Assembly: GCF_015182285.1 (NCBI RefSeq)
Contig: NZ_PRDM01000003.1
Coordinates: 62,001 to 126,000, forward strand
Direction: 5' to 3'
From: Flavobacterium hungaricum
GTDB lineage: Bacteria; Bacteroidota; Bacteroidia; Flavobacteriales; Flavobacteriaceae
Length of the DNA: 64,000 nt
The notes under the pieces were generated by a model. That model saw only the letters and a list, made by a program, of their open reading frames with translations, was not told where the DNA came from and searched no databases. Within the stretch, counting starts at the first letter, position 1. Every line of letters starts with the position of its first letter. The translations under genes were made by a program, and so were the position numbers. Shown here piece after piece: positions 43,011-52,358 of the stretch.

Positions 43011-45506
43011 ATGAATACAAACGAAAAGGAGTTAAAAGGACTAAGTTTTAATGAAGTAATAAATTTAAGAGAAAAATTTGGAACCAATACTTATAGTTAC
43101 AAAAAAGATAACAGGTTCCTGGCTTTTTTAAAAAGTATATTTGGAGAACCAATGGTTCTTTTATTACTCGCTGCTTCAGGAATTTATTTCATAAATAAAC
43201 AATACAGTGATGCTGTATTTCTTTCAGCTTCAATTTTATTAATTGTTGCCATTTCATTGTATCAGGAAAAAAGAAGCCGGAATGCTCTGGCAAAGCTTCA
43301 AGAATTTACACAGCCTTTATGTAAAGTGATTAGAGAAGGGCAGCAGCAAAATATCAAAACACAGGATATTGTGGTGGGAGATTTTGTAATTGTCGAAGAA
43401 GGCGGTTTGGTGCCTGCTGACGGAATTATTGTGCGGTCTAATGATTTTTCTGTAAATGAATCGATACTGACAGGTGAATCTATGGCTGTTTTTAAAGATT
43501 CGGAAAAGGAAGATAATAAGGTTTTTTCAGGAACCAATGTGGCCGGTGGTCTTGCAATAGTAAAAATAACAGAAATAGGAGACCAGACAAGGCTGGGTAA
43601 AATAGGGAGCAGTCTGGAAGCTATTGCCGAAGAAAAAACACCATTGGAACTTCAAATTGGAAATTTTGTAAAAAAAATGGTTTTTGCCGGGGCAGTAGTT
43701 TTTATTTTGGTATGGAGTATTAATTATTCCAGAATAGGCAGTGTTTTAGAAAGTCTTTTGATGGCACTAACTCTGGCTATGAGTATTTTACCAGAAGAAA
43801 TTCCGGTTGCTTTTACAACATTCATGGCATTAGGAGCCCGCAGGCTTATGAAAATGGGTATTGTTGTCAAACAAATGAAAACAGTCGAAACATTAGGCAG
43901 TGCCACAGTGATATGTACGGATAAGACCGGTACCATTACGCAGAATAAAATGGAACTTGCAAAGCTTTATCTGCCTTCAGGTTCAGAAGTTAATGCTGAT
44001 ACTTTTACGCAGTTAGAGGAAACAAAAGAACTGGTTGCTACTGCCATGTGGGCAAGCGAACCCATTGCTTTTGATCCTATGGAAACAGCACTTCACAACA
44101 GTTATAAAAAATTTACCGACAAGGATAGGAGAGTCAGTTTTAAAATGATTCATGAATATCCTTTATCAGGCAAACCGCCTATGATGACGCATATTTTTGA
44201 GGATGAATCTGGCAATCGAATTATTGCGGCAAAAGGAGCGCCAGAAGCCATATTAGAAGTTTGCCATCTTACAAATGAAGAAAAAGAAAGGGTAACGGCT
44301 GCGATGAATAAACTGACCGAGAAAGGTTATAGAGTGCTTGGCGTTGCGGCGGGAAATCTGCAGGGGAATAATTATCCGGAAACACAGCAGGAAATTCCAT
44401 TTGATTTTAAAGGTTTAATTGCTTTTTACGATCCTCCGAAAGAGAATATTAATGAGGTCCTGCAATCATTTTATAAAGCTGGCATAGCAGTAAAAATTAT
44501 TACAGGAGACAATGTAAAAACCACTAATGCGATTGCTCAGCAAATCGGTTTTAAGGGAGGGGATAAGTCTATTACGGGGGATGAACTTATGAGATTGAGT
44601 GATGCTGAACTTCAAAATAAGGTAATGCATATTAACATCTTTAGCAGGATGTTTCCCGATGCCAAACTGCGAATCGTAAACGCTCTGAAAGCAAACGGGC
44701 AGATTGTTGCCATGACAGGAGACGGCGTAAATGACGGTCCTTCGCTCAAGGCGGCACATATAGGGATTGCAATGGGGAAAAAGGGAACTTCAATAGCAAA
44801 AGATGCCGCTTCGCTAATTCTGGCAGAAGACGACCTTTCTAAAATGGTTGATGCTGTTGCTATGGGAAGAAAAATCTATACAAATCTAAAAAAGGCAATT
44901 CAGTATATTATTTCCATTCATATCCCTATAATCCTGATTGTATTTCTGCCGCTTGCGCTGGGATGGATTTATCCCAATATATTCACTCCGCTTCATGTAA
45001 TTCTGCTGGAACTTATCATGGGGCCAACCTGCTCCATAATTTATGAAAATGAACCCGCAGAAGCAGATACCATGCAGAGAGGCCCAAGGTCTCTAACAGC
45101 AACATTTTTTAATGCAAAAGAACTTGCTGTAAGCATTTTTCAGGGTATCGCTATAACTTTAGGTCTGCTGTTTATCTATCAATGGTCCATTCATAATCAG
45201 GGAAACGAACAGACAACCCGAAGCATGGTTTTTCTGACGTTAATTACAGCAAACATTGTGCTGACACTGGTAAATAGATCTTTTTATTATTCAATCTGGG
45301 TTACCCTGCTGTATAAAAACAAACTGGTTGCTGTGATAATAAGTATTACAGTGCTTTTAGCGATCGTATTATTTGCCGTGCCTTTTCTGCGTTCTTTGTT
45401 TAGTTTTGAATTGATTACTTTTTATCGGCTGCTGTTATGCATTTTAGTGGGTTCAGTATCTGTTTTATGGTTTGAGGGAATAAAATATCTTAGGAGAAAT
45501 AAATGA
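43011..45506 (+). CDS. Cation-translocating P-type ATPase
   Basis: An 831-aa P2-like ATPase. TGES actuator motif in ILTGESMAV (near 160), phosphorylation Asp304 in CTDKTGTI, KGAPEA in the nucleotide domain, and GDGVNDGPSLKAA in the hinge. The M4 motif is PEEIPVAF, not the PEGLP of calcium pumps, and M6 reads ELIMGPTCSIIYENEP. The ion is therefore uncertain. It follows the OsmC-like gene by 79 bp and is probably co-transcribed from the FNR-type promoter. Confidence 0.92.
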   Translation: MNTNEKELKGLSFNEVINLREKFGTNTYSYKKDNRFLAFLKSIFGEPMVLLLLAASGIYFINKQYSDAVFLSASILLIVAISLYQEKRSRNALAKLQEFTQPLCKVIREGQQQNIKTQDIVVGDFVIVEEGGLVPADGIIVRSNDFSVNESILTGESMAVFKDSEKEDNKVFSGTNVAGGLAIVKITEIGDQTRLGKIGSSLEAIAEEKTPLELQIGNFVKKMVFAGAVVFILVWSINYSRIGSVLESLLMALTLAMSILPEEIPVAFTTFMALGARRLMKMGIVVKQMKTVETLGSATVICTDKTGTITQNKMELAKLYLPSGSEVNADTFTQLEETKELVATAMWASEPIAFDPMETALHNSYKKFTDKDRRVSFKMIHEYPLSGKPPMMTHIFEDESGNRIIAAKGAPEAILEVCHLTNEEKERVTAAMNKLTEKGYRVLGVAAGNLQGNNYPETQQEIPFDFKGLIAFYDPPKENINEVLQSFYKAGIAVKIITGDNVKTTNAIAQQIGFKGGDKSITGDELMRLSDAELQNKVMHINIFSRMFPDAKLRIVNALKANGQIVAMTGDGVNDGPSLKAAHIGIAMGKKGTSIAKDAASLILAEDDLSKMVDAVAMGRKIYTNLKKAIQYIISIHIPIILIVFLPLALGWIYPNIFTPLHVILLELIMGPTCSIIYENEPAEADTMQRGPRSLTATFFNAKELAVSIFQGIAITLGLLFIYQWSIHNQGNEQTTRSMVFLTLITANIVLTLVNRSFYYSIWVTLLYKNKLVAVIISITVLLAIVLFAVPFLRSLFSFELITFYRLLLCILVGSVSVLWFEGIKYLRRNK

Positions 45507-45509
45507 TTT

Positions 45510-46865
45510 CTAAATTTCTATTTCACTTCCCATAAACGGAACAGTGCATTTAAAACCATATCTATCCTGGATTTTAATTCTTAGTTCTTCTGCCGGAAGG
45601 TTTTCTCCGTGAACTAAATAAATACATTTTGGATTGTTTTTAAGAGCAGAAAGCCAGTTTACCAAATCTTCCTGATCGCCATGCGCAGACATTCCTTCAA
45701 TTTGTGTAATTTTAGCTTTTACAGGATAATATTTTCCATAAATTTTAATTTCATCAGCTCCATCAAGAAGTTTTCTTCCGCGAGTGCCTTCTGCCTGATA
45801 ACCCACAATTATAACAGTAGTTTTTTTAATACCTATATATTTTTCAAAATAAGACAGTACGCGGCCACCGGTAACCATACCGCTTGCGGCAATAATTACT
45901 TTTGGCTGAGGATCTTCAATAATGCGCATGGTTTGATCGAATTCAGAAACGATTCTGAACATTTTGAACATTTCATGGCAATCATTGGCAGAGAGTTTAT
46001 GCCACTGCATATTTTCCAGAAAAATATCAAGTACGCTGGCCCCCATAGGAGTGTCAAGGATGTAAGGGATCTTAGGTATTCTTCCTTCTGTTTTAAGTTC
46101 CCATAAAAGATACATTATGGATTGTGCTCTCTCGACAGCAAATCCTGGAATAATTACGGTTCCGTTTTGGTCAATAGTACTATTGATATAGGTTTCCAGC
46201 TCTTTTTTTACATCGAGATCTGGATGCAGGCGATTGCCGTAAGTGCTTTCTAAAAAAATGTAATCGGCCTTTGAAGGTTTTGTTGGCGGAAACATTAATA
46301 CGTCATCATCCCGCCCAATATCGCCCGAAAAAATTAAGGTTTTCCCCTCCAGAGTCAGTGTAATACTGCAGGCACCAATAATATGTCCGGCAATTGAAAA
46401 AACGGCAGTAATATTATTCGCTACAACAATTGATAGATTGGGCTGTATTACTTTAAAAAAGGGAAGAACATTTTTTGCCTGAACTACTGTGTAAAGAGGT
46501 TCTGCTTTTTCATGTTTAGAATAATACTCTTTGTTGGCTTTATCAGCTTCTTCTTCCTGAATCTTTGCACTGTCTAAAAGAACGAGCTGTGCTACTGCTT
46601 TAGTTGGGCTGGTGCAGTAAATTTTCCCAGCAAATCCCTGAGCGACCAGCCTCGGAAGCCAGCCGCAATGATCCAGATGACCATGTGTTAGCAGCACATA
46701 ATCTATAGTTGAGGGTAAAATTGGCAGCGGTTCCCAATTGAGTTCCCTAAGTGCTTTAAGCCCCTGAAAGAGACCGCAGTCAACTAATATTCTAACACCA
46801 TTGCTTTCTATCAGTGTTTTGGAGCCTGTTACAGTTCCAGAACCTCCTATAAATTTAATTTTCAT
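45510..46865 (-). CDS. Beta-CASP metallo-beta-lactamase nuclease (RNA-processing type)
   Basis: A 451-aa protein. MBL metal motif THGHLDHCGWLPRL (near 60), then beta-CASP signatures SGMVTGGRVLSYFEKY (near 340) and MSAHGDQEDL (near 398), as in CPSF-like RNA exo/endonucleases. No KH domain. Its start is one base past the stop of the ATP-cone nuclease gene, so the two are translationally coupled. Together they look like an RNA- or nucleotide-degrading module of the stress block. Confidence 0.9.
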   Translation of the reverse strand: MKIKFIGGSGTVTGSKTLIESNGVRILVDCGLFQGLKALRELNWEPLPILPSTIDYVLLTHGHLDHCGWLPRLVAQGFAGKIYCTSPTKAVAQLVLLDSAKIQEEEADKANKEYYSKHEKAEPLYTVVQAKNVLPFFKVIQPNLSIVVANNITAVFSIAGHIIGACSITLTLEGKTLIFSGDIGRDDDVLMFPPTKPSKADYIFLESTYGNRLHPDLDVKKELETYINSTIDQNGTVIIPGFAVERAQSIMYLLWELKTEGRIPKIPYILDTPMGASVLDIFLENMQWHKLSANDCHEMFKMFRIVSEFDQTMRIIEDPQPKVIIAASGMVTGGRVLSYFEKYIGIKKTTVIIVGYQAEGTRGRKLLDGADEIKIYGKYYPVKAKITQIEGMSAHGDQEDLVNWLSALKNNPKCIYLVHGENLPAEELRIKIQDRYGFKCTVPFMGSEIEI

Positions 46866-46866
46866 T

Positions 46867-47697
46867 TTAGATAAGTTTACAAATTTGTGAAGCTTCTTTC
46901 AATACATTTCGAACCCGGTTTTCGCTAAGCCCAATTTTATGAATACTATGAGAATCGTTAATAAGATCTTTTACAAGCAGCTGATCCAGAATTAATAATT
47001 TTTCCTTTTCTACCATTGATAAGGTTGTGAGGCAGGTAATAGGGTAGAGCGCCGCTTTATCAATTTTACTTTTGATGTTATTATCTTTTGGATAGTCCCA
47101 GCTTAAAAGGTTTATGCCGCTGCAGTTTGCGAAGTTTTCAGCATCTTTAGTAAAGCGGTTATTGGTCACTATAATACAGGAATTAATAGTTTCGCTGTTA
47201 GAAAAAATAGTATGCGTTTTCACTTTAAGGTCATTAAAACGAGAAAGAATGTACATCGGAACTTTTACATCAGAAGAACCTTCTCTGCTGCTGTGAAATT
47301 TACATTCAATCATCGAAATTAGATTCTCTTTTTTTATCATTACATCTACTTCATGCGAGACACATTTTCCCTGCAGCGTTAAGTTGGTCCTGGTTTTAAA
47401 ACCTTCGGCAGCATATAATCGTGCAATAAATTTTTCAAAGAAAAAACCAGCCGGACCGAGCATCTGTAAGGCAGAACGGAGGTTATACCGCGCAGCATGG
47501 CCATTCGAAGCTTTTTTTAAAATAACAAAAGCCATTTTGTATATCTGTTTGGTCGTTATTCCCTCGTACATTTGGCTCTGTATTTGAGCCAGCGATTCTT
47601 TAATGAGTTCTGGGGCAGCACCCGATTTTTGAAGAGAAAGCCTTAATTTTTCTATGTCGAAAGGAACAACATGCCCTGAGTGCTTAATTACTTTCAT
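46867..47697 (-). CDS. ATP-cone plus Mrr-like nuclease fusion
   Basis: A 276-aa protein. N-terminal ATP-cone domain (about 1-95, VIKHSGHVVPFDIEKLRLSL), the nucleotide-sensing module of ribonucleotide reductase and NrdR, then a PD-(D/E)xK nuclease fold (about 100-210) with HEVDVMI and IECKFH as likely catalytic D, E and K. The C-terminal 65 residues may be a helical dimerisation part. An ATP/dATP-responsive nuclease would suit energy stress. Coupled to the beta-CASP gene and headed by tandem FNR-type boxes. Confidence 0.82.
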   Translation of the reverse strand: MKVIKHSGHVVPFDIEKLRLSLQKSGAAPELIKESLAQIQSQMYEGITTKQIYKMAFVILKKASNGHAARYNLRSALQMLGPAGFFFEKFIARLYAAEGFKTRTNLTLQGKCVSHEVDVMIKKENLISMIECKFHSSREGSSDVKVPMYILSRFNDLKVKTHTIFSNSETINSCIIVTNNRFTKDAENFANCSGINLLSWDYPKDNNIKSKIDKAALYPITCLTTLSMVEKEKLLILDQLLVKDLINDSHSIHKIGLSENRVRNVLKEASQICKLI

Positions 47698-47744
47698 AAA
47701 TTTTTAGTTGATCCCATTACGTAAAAAGTATAGGATTGTTCAAC

Positions 47745-47809
47745 CAAAATTATAGCAGATTATCTCGAGAAGGGATGATCAAAATCACTTAAAAAAATGA
47801 TTTTGATCA
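47745..47809 (-). promoter_or_regulatory. Tandem FNR-type boxes and -7 element of the nuclease operon
   Basis: TGATCAAAATCA (47776-47787) and TGATTTTGATCA (47798-47809) are both perfect and exactly 22 bp apart. On the minus strand a perfect -7 element TAATTTTG (47745-47752) lies 29.5 nt from the centre of the nearer box. The pair also forms a 13-bp inverted repeat, because each box is palindromic. Confidence 0.8.
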
Positions 47810-47819
47810 TAATGAAAGA

Positions 47820-48869
47820 TTAGTTTTTTATTTTGCTGAGTTTATCTAAGTTAAGTACATGAATGGTACTGGCTGTTTTCTCGATCAGTCCTTCTTCTCT
47901 AAAGTCGCTTAAAGTACGACTTACCGTTTCAGGAGAAGTTCCTGAAAATGCCGCAAGGTCATCCCTGCTGAACTTGATGCTGGAGCCATCCATCCCGTGC
48001 TGTACTACTAAATGGACAATACCCTGGGCTATTCTCTTACGCACTGACATATAAGCGATCTGCAAGAGGCGAACCTCTTTCTCTCTCATATCATTGGCTA
48101 GAATTTTAATGAATTTTGCGCCTACATCCGGATAAATAAAAAGGAGTTTATCGAGCTGTTCGGTTGGAAGAAAGCTCAAAACGGTTTCCTCTAAAGCTAT
48201 TGTGGTATCATTATAAGTGTCATTAGAAAATAAAATACTGATGTCCAGGTAATCATTTTCTTTATATACCCCTGTTATGAGTTCGCGCCCGTCTTCGGTT
48301 AATTTTACAGTCTTTACTTTACCGCTTATAATGTAATAAATGCCTGTTACATGATCTCCCTCATAATGAATATACTGGTTTTTTTTATAATGCCTTGTAC
48401 TTCGTTCCAGCATTATTTCCTTGAGTTTTACCAGTCCATCTTCTTTAGAAATAAGAGTGTTGAGGTTTTCAGCCGTTTGTCCGTAAAACAGCTGCTGTAA
48501 TTCTTGTTTTTTCAACCTCGCTTCTATAGCCCGTAAAAGTTCTAAATCGTCAAAAGGTTTAGTGAGGTAATCGTCTACTCCGAGTTCCATACCTTTACGA
48601 ATATCGGCTCTCTCTGCTTTTGCGGTTAAAAATATTACAGGTGTTGTCTGTGTTTCGGGATTCTTCTGAAGAATATGTAATACTCCATAGCCATCCAGTT
48701 CGGGCATCATGATGTCACATAGTACAATATCAGGTTTTATTTTTAGGGCTGTTTCTACTCCGGCTTTTCCATTGTCGGCTGCATAAACCTCATATCCGGA
48801 TAGTTCCAGTATTTCAACAACATTTTCTCTAATATTGTCATTGTCTTCGATAATAAGTATTTTAGTCAT
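47820..48869 (-). CDS. Response regulator with Crp/Fnr domain (receiver-cNMP-HTH)
   Basis: A 349-aa hybrid: receiver domain (about 1-125) with phosphoacceptor Asp52 in VLCDIMMPELDG and Lys in LTKPF; cyclic-nucleotide-like beta barrel (about 150-260); Crp-type HTH (about 275-345). The recognition helix SPETVSRTL has Glu314, Ser317 and Arg318, the E-xx-S-R set that reads TTGAT/TGAT half-sites in FNR. No N-terminal iron-sulphur cysteines, so oxygen sensing must come from the kinase. It overlaps the kinase stop by 4 bp. Best candidate reader of the TGAY-N4-RTCA boxes. Confidence 0.92.
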   Translation of the reverse strand: MTKILIIEDNDNIRENVVEILELSGYEVYAADNGKAGVETALKIKPDIVLCDIMMPELDGYGVLHILQKNPETQTTPVIFLTAKAERADIRKGMELGVDDYLTKPFDDLELLRAIEARLKKQELQQLFYGQTAENLNTLISKEDGLVKLKEIMLERSTRHYKKNQYIHYEGDHVTGIYYIISGKVKTVKLTEDGRELITGVYKENDYLDISILFSNDTYNDTTIALEETVLSFLPTEQLDKLLFIYPDVGAKFIKILANDMREKEVRLLQIAYMSVRKRIAQGIVHLVVQHGMDGSSIKFSRDDLAAFSGTSPETVSRTLSDFREEGLIEKTASTIHVLNLDKLSKIKN

Positions 48870-50053
48870 AAACGCGGCAGTTCAATAGTAAATAAAGTTC
48901 CTTTGTTAATTGCACTTTCAAAAGAAATGGTACCATTCATCAGGGATACATATCGTGAAACAATGTGCAGTCCAAGACCTGTTCCAGGTATATTTCCTGT
49001 ATTATGAGCCCTAAAGAAAGCTTCAAATAAGTGTTCATGATCTTCTTTGGGTATGCCAATGCCGTTATCCTTTACATTTATAATGATCTCATTGGGAGTC
49101 ATTGCTGTCGAAAGTTCAATTTCAGTTTCTTCACCAGAATATTTAATCGCATTAGAAACCAAATTGATAATACAGTTTTTGAGCAGGTTTTTATCTAATT
49201 TTACTAAAGTGACTGCTGTGTTGGGAATGCTTATTATTTTTTGCCTTTTTTTGGTAAGAAGCTTTAATTCACCTATGATTTCCTTTATAAAATCCTGAAG
49301 ATCAAAACAGGATATCTGGAGTGTAATTTTATTAGATTCCGCTTTTTCAAGAAGTAGAAAATCATCCAGAATAGTGGTTAGGTTTGAAACGGCGCTTTTA
49401 ATTTTCCTTATGTGTGTTTCAATTTTGGGGTTATTTAAATCTTCTGAATAGCGCTGAATCAAAGAAGTAGAAAGATGAATGGTACTTAGTGGTGTCCTGA
49501 ATTCATGGGAAGCCATTGATAATAGGCGGCTTTTAATTTTACCGAGTTCTTTTTCTTTTTCCAGTGTACTGCTGACCTCTTCCTTAGTCTGGGTTAATGC
49601 GGCAATTGTTTCATTTAGCGAATGGGTGCGGTCTTTTACCAGTTCCTCCAAATGCTGCGTGTACTGCATGAGCCTGTTTTCGGCTTCTTTTTGGTGGCTC
49701 ATGTCGTGAATGAAACCCGCAAAAATTCTTTCTCCTTCAAATTTCACTTCGCTCACTCCAAGTCGGAAGGGGAAAATATTGCCGTCTTTTTTTCGGCCGA
49801 GCACATCTCTGTCATGGCCAATAATGTGAGGAATTCCGGAAGATTTATAACTTTCTATGTAGGAATCGTGTTTTTCCCGGTCGGGAGAAGGCATCAAAAG
49901 TGAAATGTTTTTGCCGATTACTTCTTCGGGATCATATAAAAAAAGCCGGCAGGCAGAAGGATTTATAGATTCTACAATTCCCTTTTCGTTAATTGTAATG
50001 ATACCGTCGATTGCATTATCAATAATTGCCTTTAAAAGTGCTTGATTTTTCAT
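48866..50053 (-). CDS. PAS sensor histidine kinase, FixL-like
   Basis: A 395-aa soluble kinase: one PAS domain (about 5-120), a coiled linker, HisKA (about 170-240; phosphoacceptor His183 in SMASHEFRTPL) and HATPase (about 280-392, GTGLGLHIV). The PAS part follows FixL closely: LLMPSPDREKHDSYIESY then PHIIGHDR, placing His76 at the position of the FixL haem ligand. No membrane segment. Haem-based oxygen sensing is therefore likely but needs proof. Operon with the receiver-Crp gene (4-bp overlap). Confidence 0.9.
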   Translation of the reverse strand: MKNQALLKAIIDNAIDGIITINEKGIVESINPSACRLFLYDPEEVIGKNISLLMPSPDREKHDSYIESYKSSGIPHIIGHDRDVLGRKKDGNIFPFRLGVSEVKFEGERIFAGFIHDMSHQKEAENRLMQYTQHLEELVKDRTHSLNETIAALTQTKEEVSSTLEKEKELGKIKSRLLSMASHEFRTPLSTIHLSTSLIQRYSEDLNNPKIETHIRKIKSAVSNLTTILDDFLLLEKAESNKITLQISCFDLQDFIKEIIGELKLLTKKRQKIISIPNTAVTLVKLDKNLLKNCIINLVSNAIKYSGEETEIELSTAMTPNEIIINVKDNGIGIPKEDHEHLFEAFFRAHNTGNIPGTGLGLHIVSRYVSLMNGTISFESAINKGTLFTIELPRL

Positions 50054-50258
50054 GTTGCAATCGGTTTTTGGTCTAACAAATGTCGCAAAATGTTTTTGAT
50101 AACCAATCTATTACTGCTTAATTTTACTAAAGAAAATATTTGTCTGTGATTGAAAATTATTATTAACCAATATATGGATTTTCTAATTTTTACTAGCTGG
50201 CATAATCAGAATCCATTTGTAAGCAGCTCTTAGAAGTCATCGATAGCGGTTTGGTCTT

Positions 50259-51266
50259 TCAATGAACCTTTTCAGTACTGGTTTGAACAATGTAAAGTGT
50301 TTGGTCAATACCATCTTTAGCCCATTCAAAGCTGATGGGTTTTTGGTAGTAATTTTCCATGATAATCGCCCAGCTGAAAAGTTTTTCAATTTCATGATCC
50401 TCTAGAACAAATTTGAGGCAGCATTTTCCTGGAGTAATTTTTAAAGCGGTTGAATTAATACCAGCAGGATTATCATGGTATACCAGCATTTTATTCTTTG
50501 CGCCGAGACTTTTTTCGATTATTGTTTTGCAGTTATTTTCAATCGAAGATTTACAAATGAGAAACTCATCAGGATCTACCATGGTTTTTACTATAGTTCT
50601 GCCCAAGCCCCAAGTACCTGCAATGTAGAGAACTCTTGATAATCTTGGCTCAGATGAAACAGTAAAGCCTATACCAGAACAAGCCAGATCTGAGCGAACC
50701 ATCTGCTGTATTCCTACAGAAAGAAATACTTTATCATGATCAAAACCTTTATCAAGTCTGTATTTGATTGCTCTGTCTGTATAAAGGGATGCAAAACAGC
50801 ATTTAACGGCATATATAAGCGGCATAGTTCCTTTTATATTTAAAAATGAATCATGTTGTCCAGCAAAACTAGCATTGGCCAGATCTTCTGCCGTAGCACT
50901 GCTTCGTACGGCGACGGTCATTTCATTATCTTTGGATAAGTCTGTATAAGCAGATGAAATGGCAGTTTGAAGATCCAGCGGGAATTTTGCATCCAGCAAT
51001 AACTTTCGGGCTTTTGAACCGATTTCATTTAAGTTCATAAAATCTTTCTTATCCAGAAGTTTCATCAGCTCATCTAATCGGGCATTTAGATTATTATACT
51101 TTATAAAATCTTTATAAGCAGTTGTGGTGATTGCAAAACCATTTGGAATTCTAATTCCCTGCGGAATAAGATTGTTATACATTTCACCCAAAGAAGCATT
51201 TTTGCCACCTACTTTACTAATATCATTTATCCCTATCTGATTAAATTTTAAAATATATTTTTCCAT
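50259..51266 (-). CDS. Stand-alone PEP synthase / PPDK N-terminal (ATP-grasp) domain
   Basis: A 335-aa protein corresponding only to the N-terminal nucleotide-binding part of phosphoenolpyruvate synthase (KVGGKNASLGEMYNNL at the start, VAVRSSATAEDLANASFAGQ, ending LYIVQTS). Full-length PEP synthases are about 800 aa; the swivelling His domain and the PEP/pyruvate domain are missing, with a clean stop just after the linker. It cannot do the full reaction alone. Headed by FNR-type boxes, so it is expressed with the stress block. Confidence 0.88.
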   Translation of the reverse strand: MEKYILKFNQIGINDISKVGGKNASLGEMYNNLIPQGIRIPNGFAITTTAYKDFIKYNNLNARLDELMKLLDKKDFMNLNEIGSKARKLLLDAKFPLDLQTAISSAYTDLSKDNEMTVAVRSSATAEDLANASFAGQHDSFLNIKGTMPLIYAVKCCFASLYTDRAIKYRLDKGFDHDKVFLSVGIQQMVRSDLACSGIGFTVSSEPRLSRVLYIAGTWGLGRTIVKTMVDPDEFLICKSSIENNCKTIIEKSLGAKNKMLVYHDNPAGINSTALKITPGKCCLKFVLEDHEIEKLFSWAIIMENYYQKPISFEWAKDGIDQTLYIVQTSTEKVH

Positions 51267-51313
51267 TTTTAATTGTTTTTAGACACTCGTATTAATGGCT
51301 TTTATTTATTTAA

Positions 51314-51408
51314 TAAAAATAAGTTGATGTGTAATTATTGGAAATGACGGCAATCATCTATTAATTTTTTTTAACTATTTATGATATGCAGATATGTGAT
51401 GCATATCA
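51314..51408 (-). promoter_or_regulatory. FNR-type boxes and -7 element of the 50259 gene
   Basis: TGACGGCAATCA (51345-51356) is centred 29.5 nt from TATTTTTA (51314-51321) read on the minus strand. A second box, TGATGCATATCA (51397-51408), lies 52 bp further upstream. The ATG is at 51266. Confidence 0.65.
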
Positions 51409-51592
51409 TTTTACATCGCTAAATAATACATGACATTTGTAGAATAGGGGATTATGTATAAAAATAAAGTTAGAATTGGATCCTATTATAACTAGTTACG
51501 TTCTATTTTTTATAATTGAAAAATTTGCAATATAAAAACAACAAAAGACACAACAGAAAAGTATATCAGTTTTTGTAAAACTTCGAAAAAAA

Positions 51593-51820
51593 GACAAAAA
51601 TGTTAATGAATATTGGAGTGCTAAGGAACTTTCTAAACTGCTGGGGTATCCTAAATAGAGTTTGTTTTTGAAGGTATTGGATAAGGCAAGAGCAGTTTGT
51701 ATTAATGCTGGGCAGGAAACAGAAATACATTTTAGATATTTTAGCTTGATAACATCTCTGTGTGATGATTGCACTAAAGTTCTTGAACCAGTAGGTCAGT
51801 GGCTGCGAAATAGAAAATAA
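51593..51820 (+). pseudogene. Remnant of a DinD/BRO-N type gene
   Basis: One open frame with one internal stop, reading NEYWSAKELSKLLGYPK then stop, then SLFLKVLDKARAVCINAGQE and a short tail. The start is the characteristic BRO-N/DinD motif (YWSARELSKLLGY...FLKVI-x-KA). Intact DinD is near 270 aa; here about 75 codons remain. It lies in a gene-poor part of the island. Confidence 0.5.
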
Positions 51821-51917
51821 TTATAGAAAGATTTCTTTTTTTAAATTAAGGAATGAGACTGGCCGGCAATGAGCTTTTACAATAATAATCGGAGCAAAAA
51901 TTAAATAAGCAATCAAT

Positions 51918-52358
51918 ATGAAAACAAGATTCTACATAACAGCTGCTTTGGCAGTACTTCTTTATTGCTGCCAGCAGAAGGACTGGACAGACTCAAGTGA
52001 AAATGGTATCGATATAGATAAATATGAAACCTCTGGCATAAATGATAATCTGCTTAGAAAGTGGCTCTTATTAAACAGAGAATCTGACAGTATAATTAAA
52101 TCGGCACAGCTGATTATTCAACAACAGCGAATACTAATAGAAACTCATCCGCCGGATGAGCGCGAGTACCTGAATACATGCATTGAAGAGGCTCAGCAGC
52201 AGCTTGACCTATTGAAGAAAAAAGTAAAATTTACTAAAGAATTTGCAGGTGGTATTAAACAGTATGACCCATCTCTGCAGTTTACCATTGACTCATTGGA
52301 AGAAGACTATATGCGGGAGAAATATAAACTGGAAGATGCATTAAAACAGTTGAAATAG
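51918..52358 (+). CDS. Coiled-coil lipoprotein, paralogue of the 38774 gene
   Basis: A 146-aa protein with lipobox LLYCC and a helical Glu/Lys/Gln body (about 60-140). NRESDSIIKSAQLIIQ and DSLEEDYMREKYKLEDAL are shared in pattern with the 38774 protein. Transcribed alone. No FNR-type box upstream. Function unknown. Confidence 0.72.
   Translation: MKTRFYITAALAVLLYCCQQKDWTDSSENGIDIDKYETSGINDNLLRKWLLLNRESDSIIKSAQLIIQQQRILIETHPPDEREYLNTCIEEAQQQLDLLKKKVKFTKEFAGGIKQYDPSLQFTIDSLEEDYMREKYKLEDALKQLK

Noticed and set aside
51496..51774. 92-aa minus ORF at 51.5 kb
   Set aside because: Antisense to the DinD remnant and lacks any motif.
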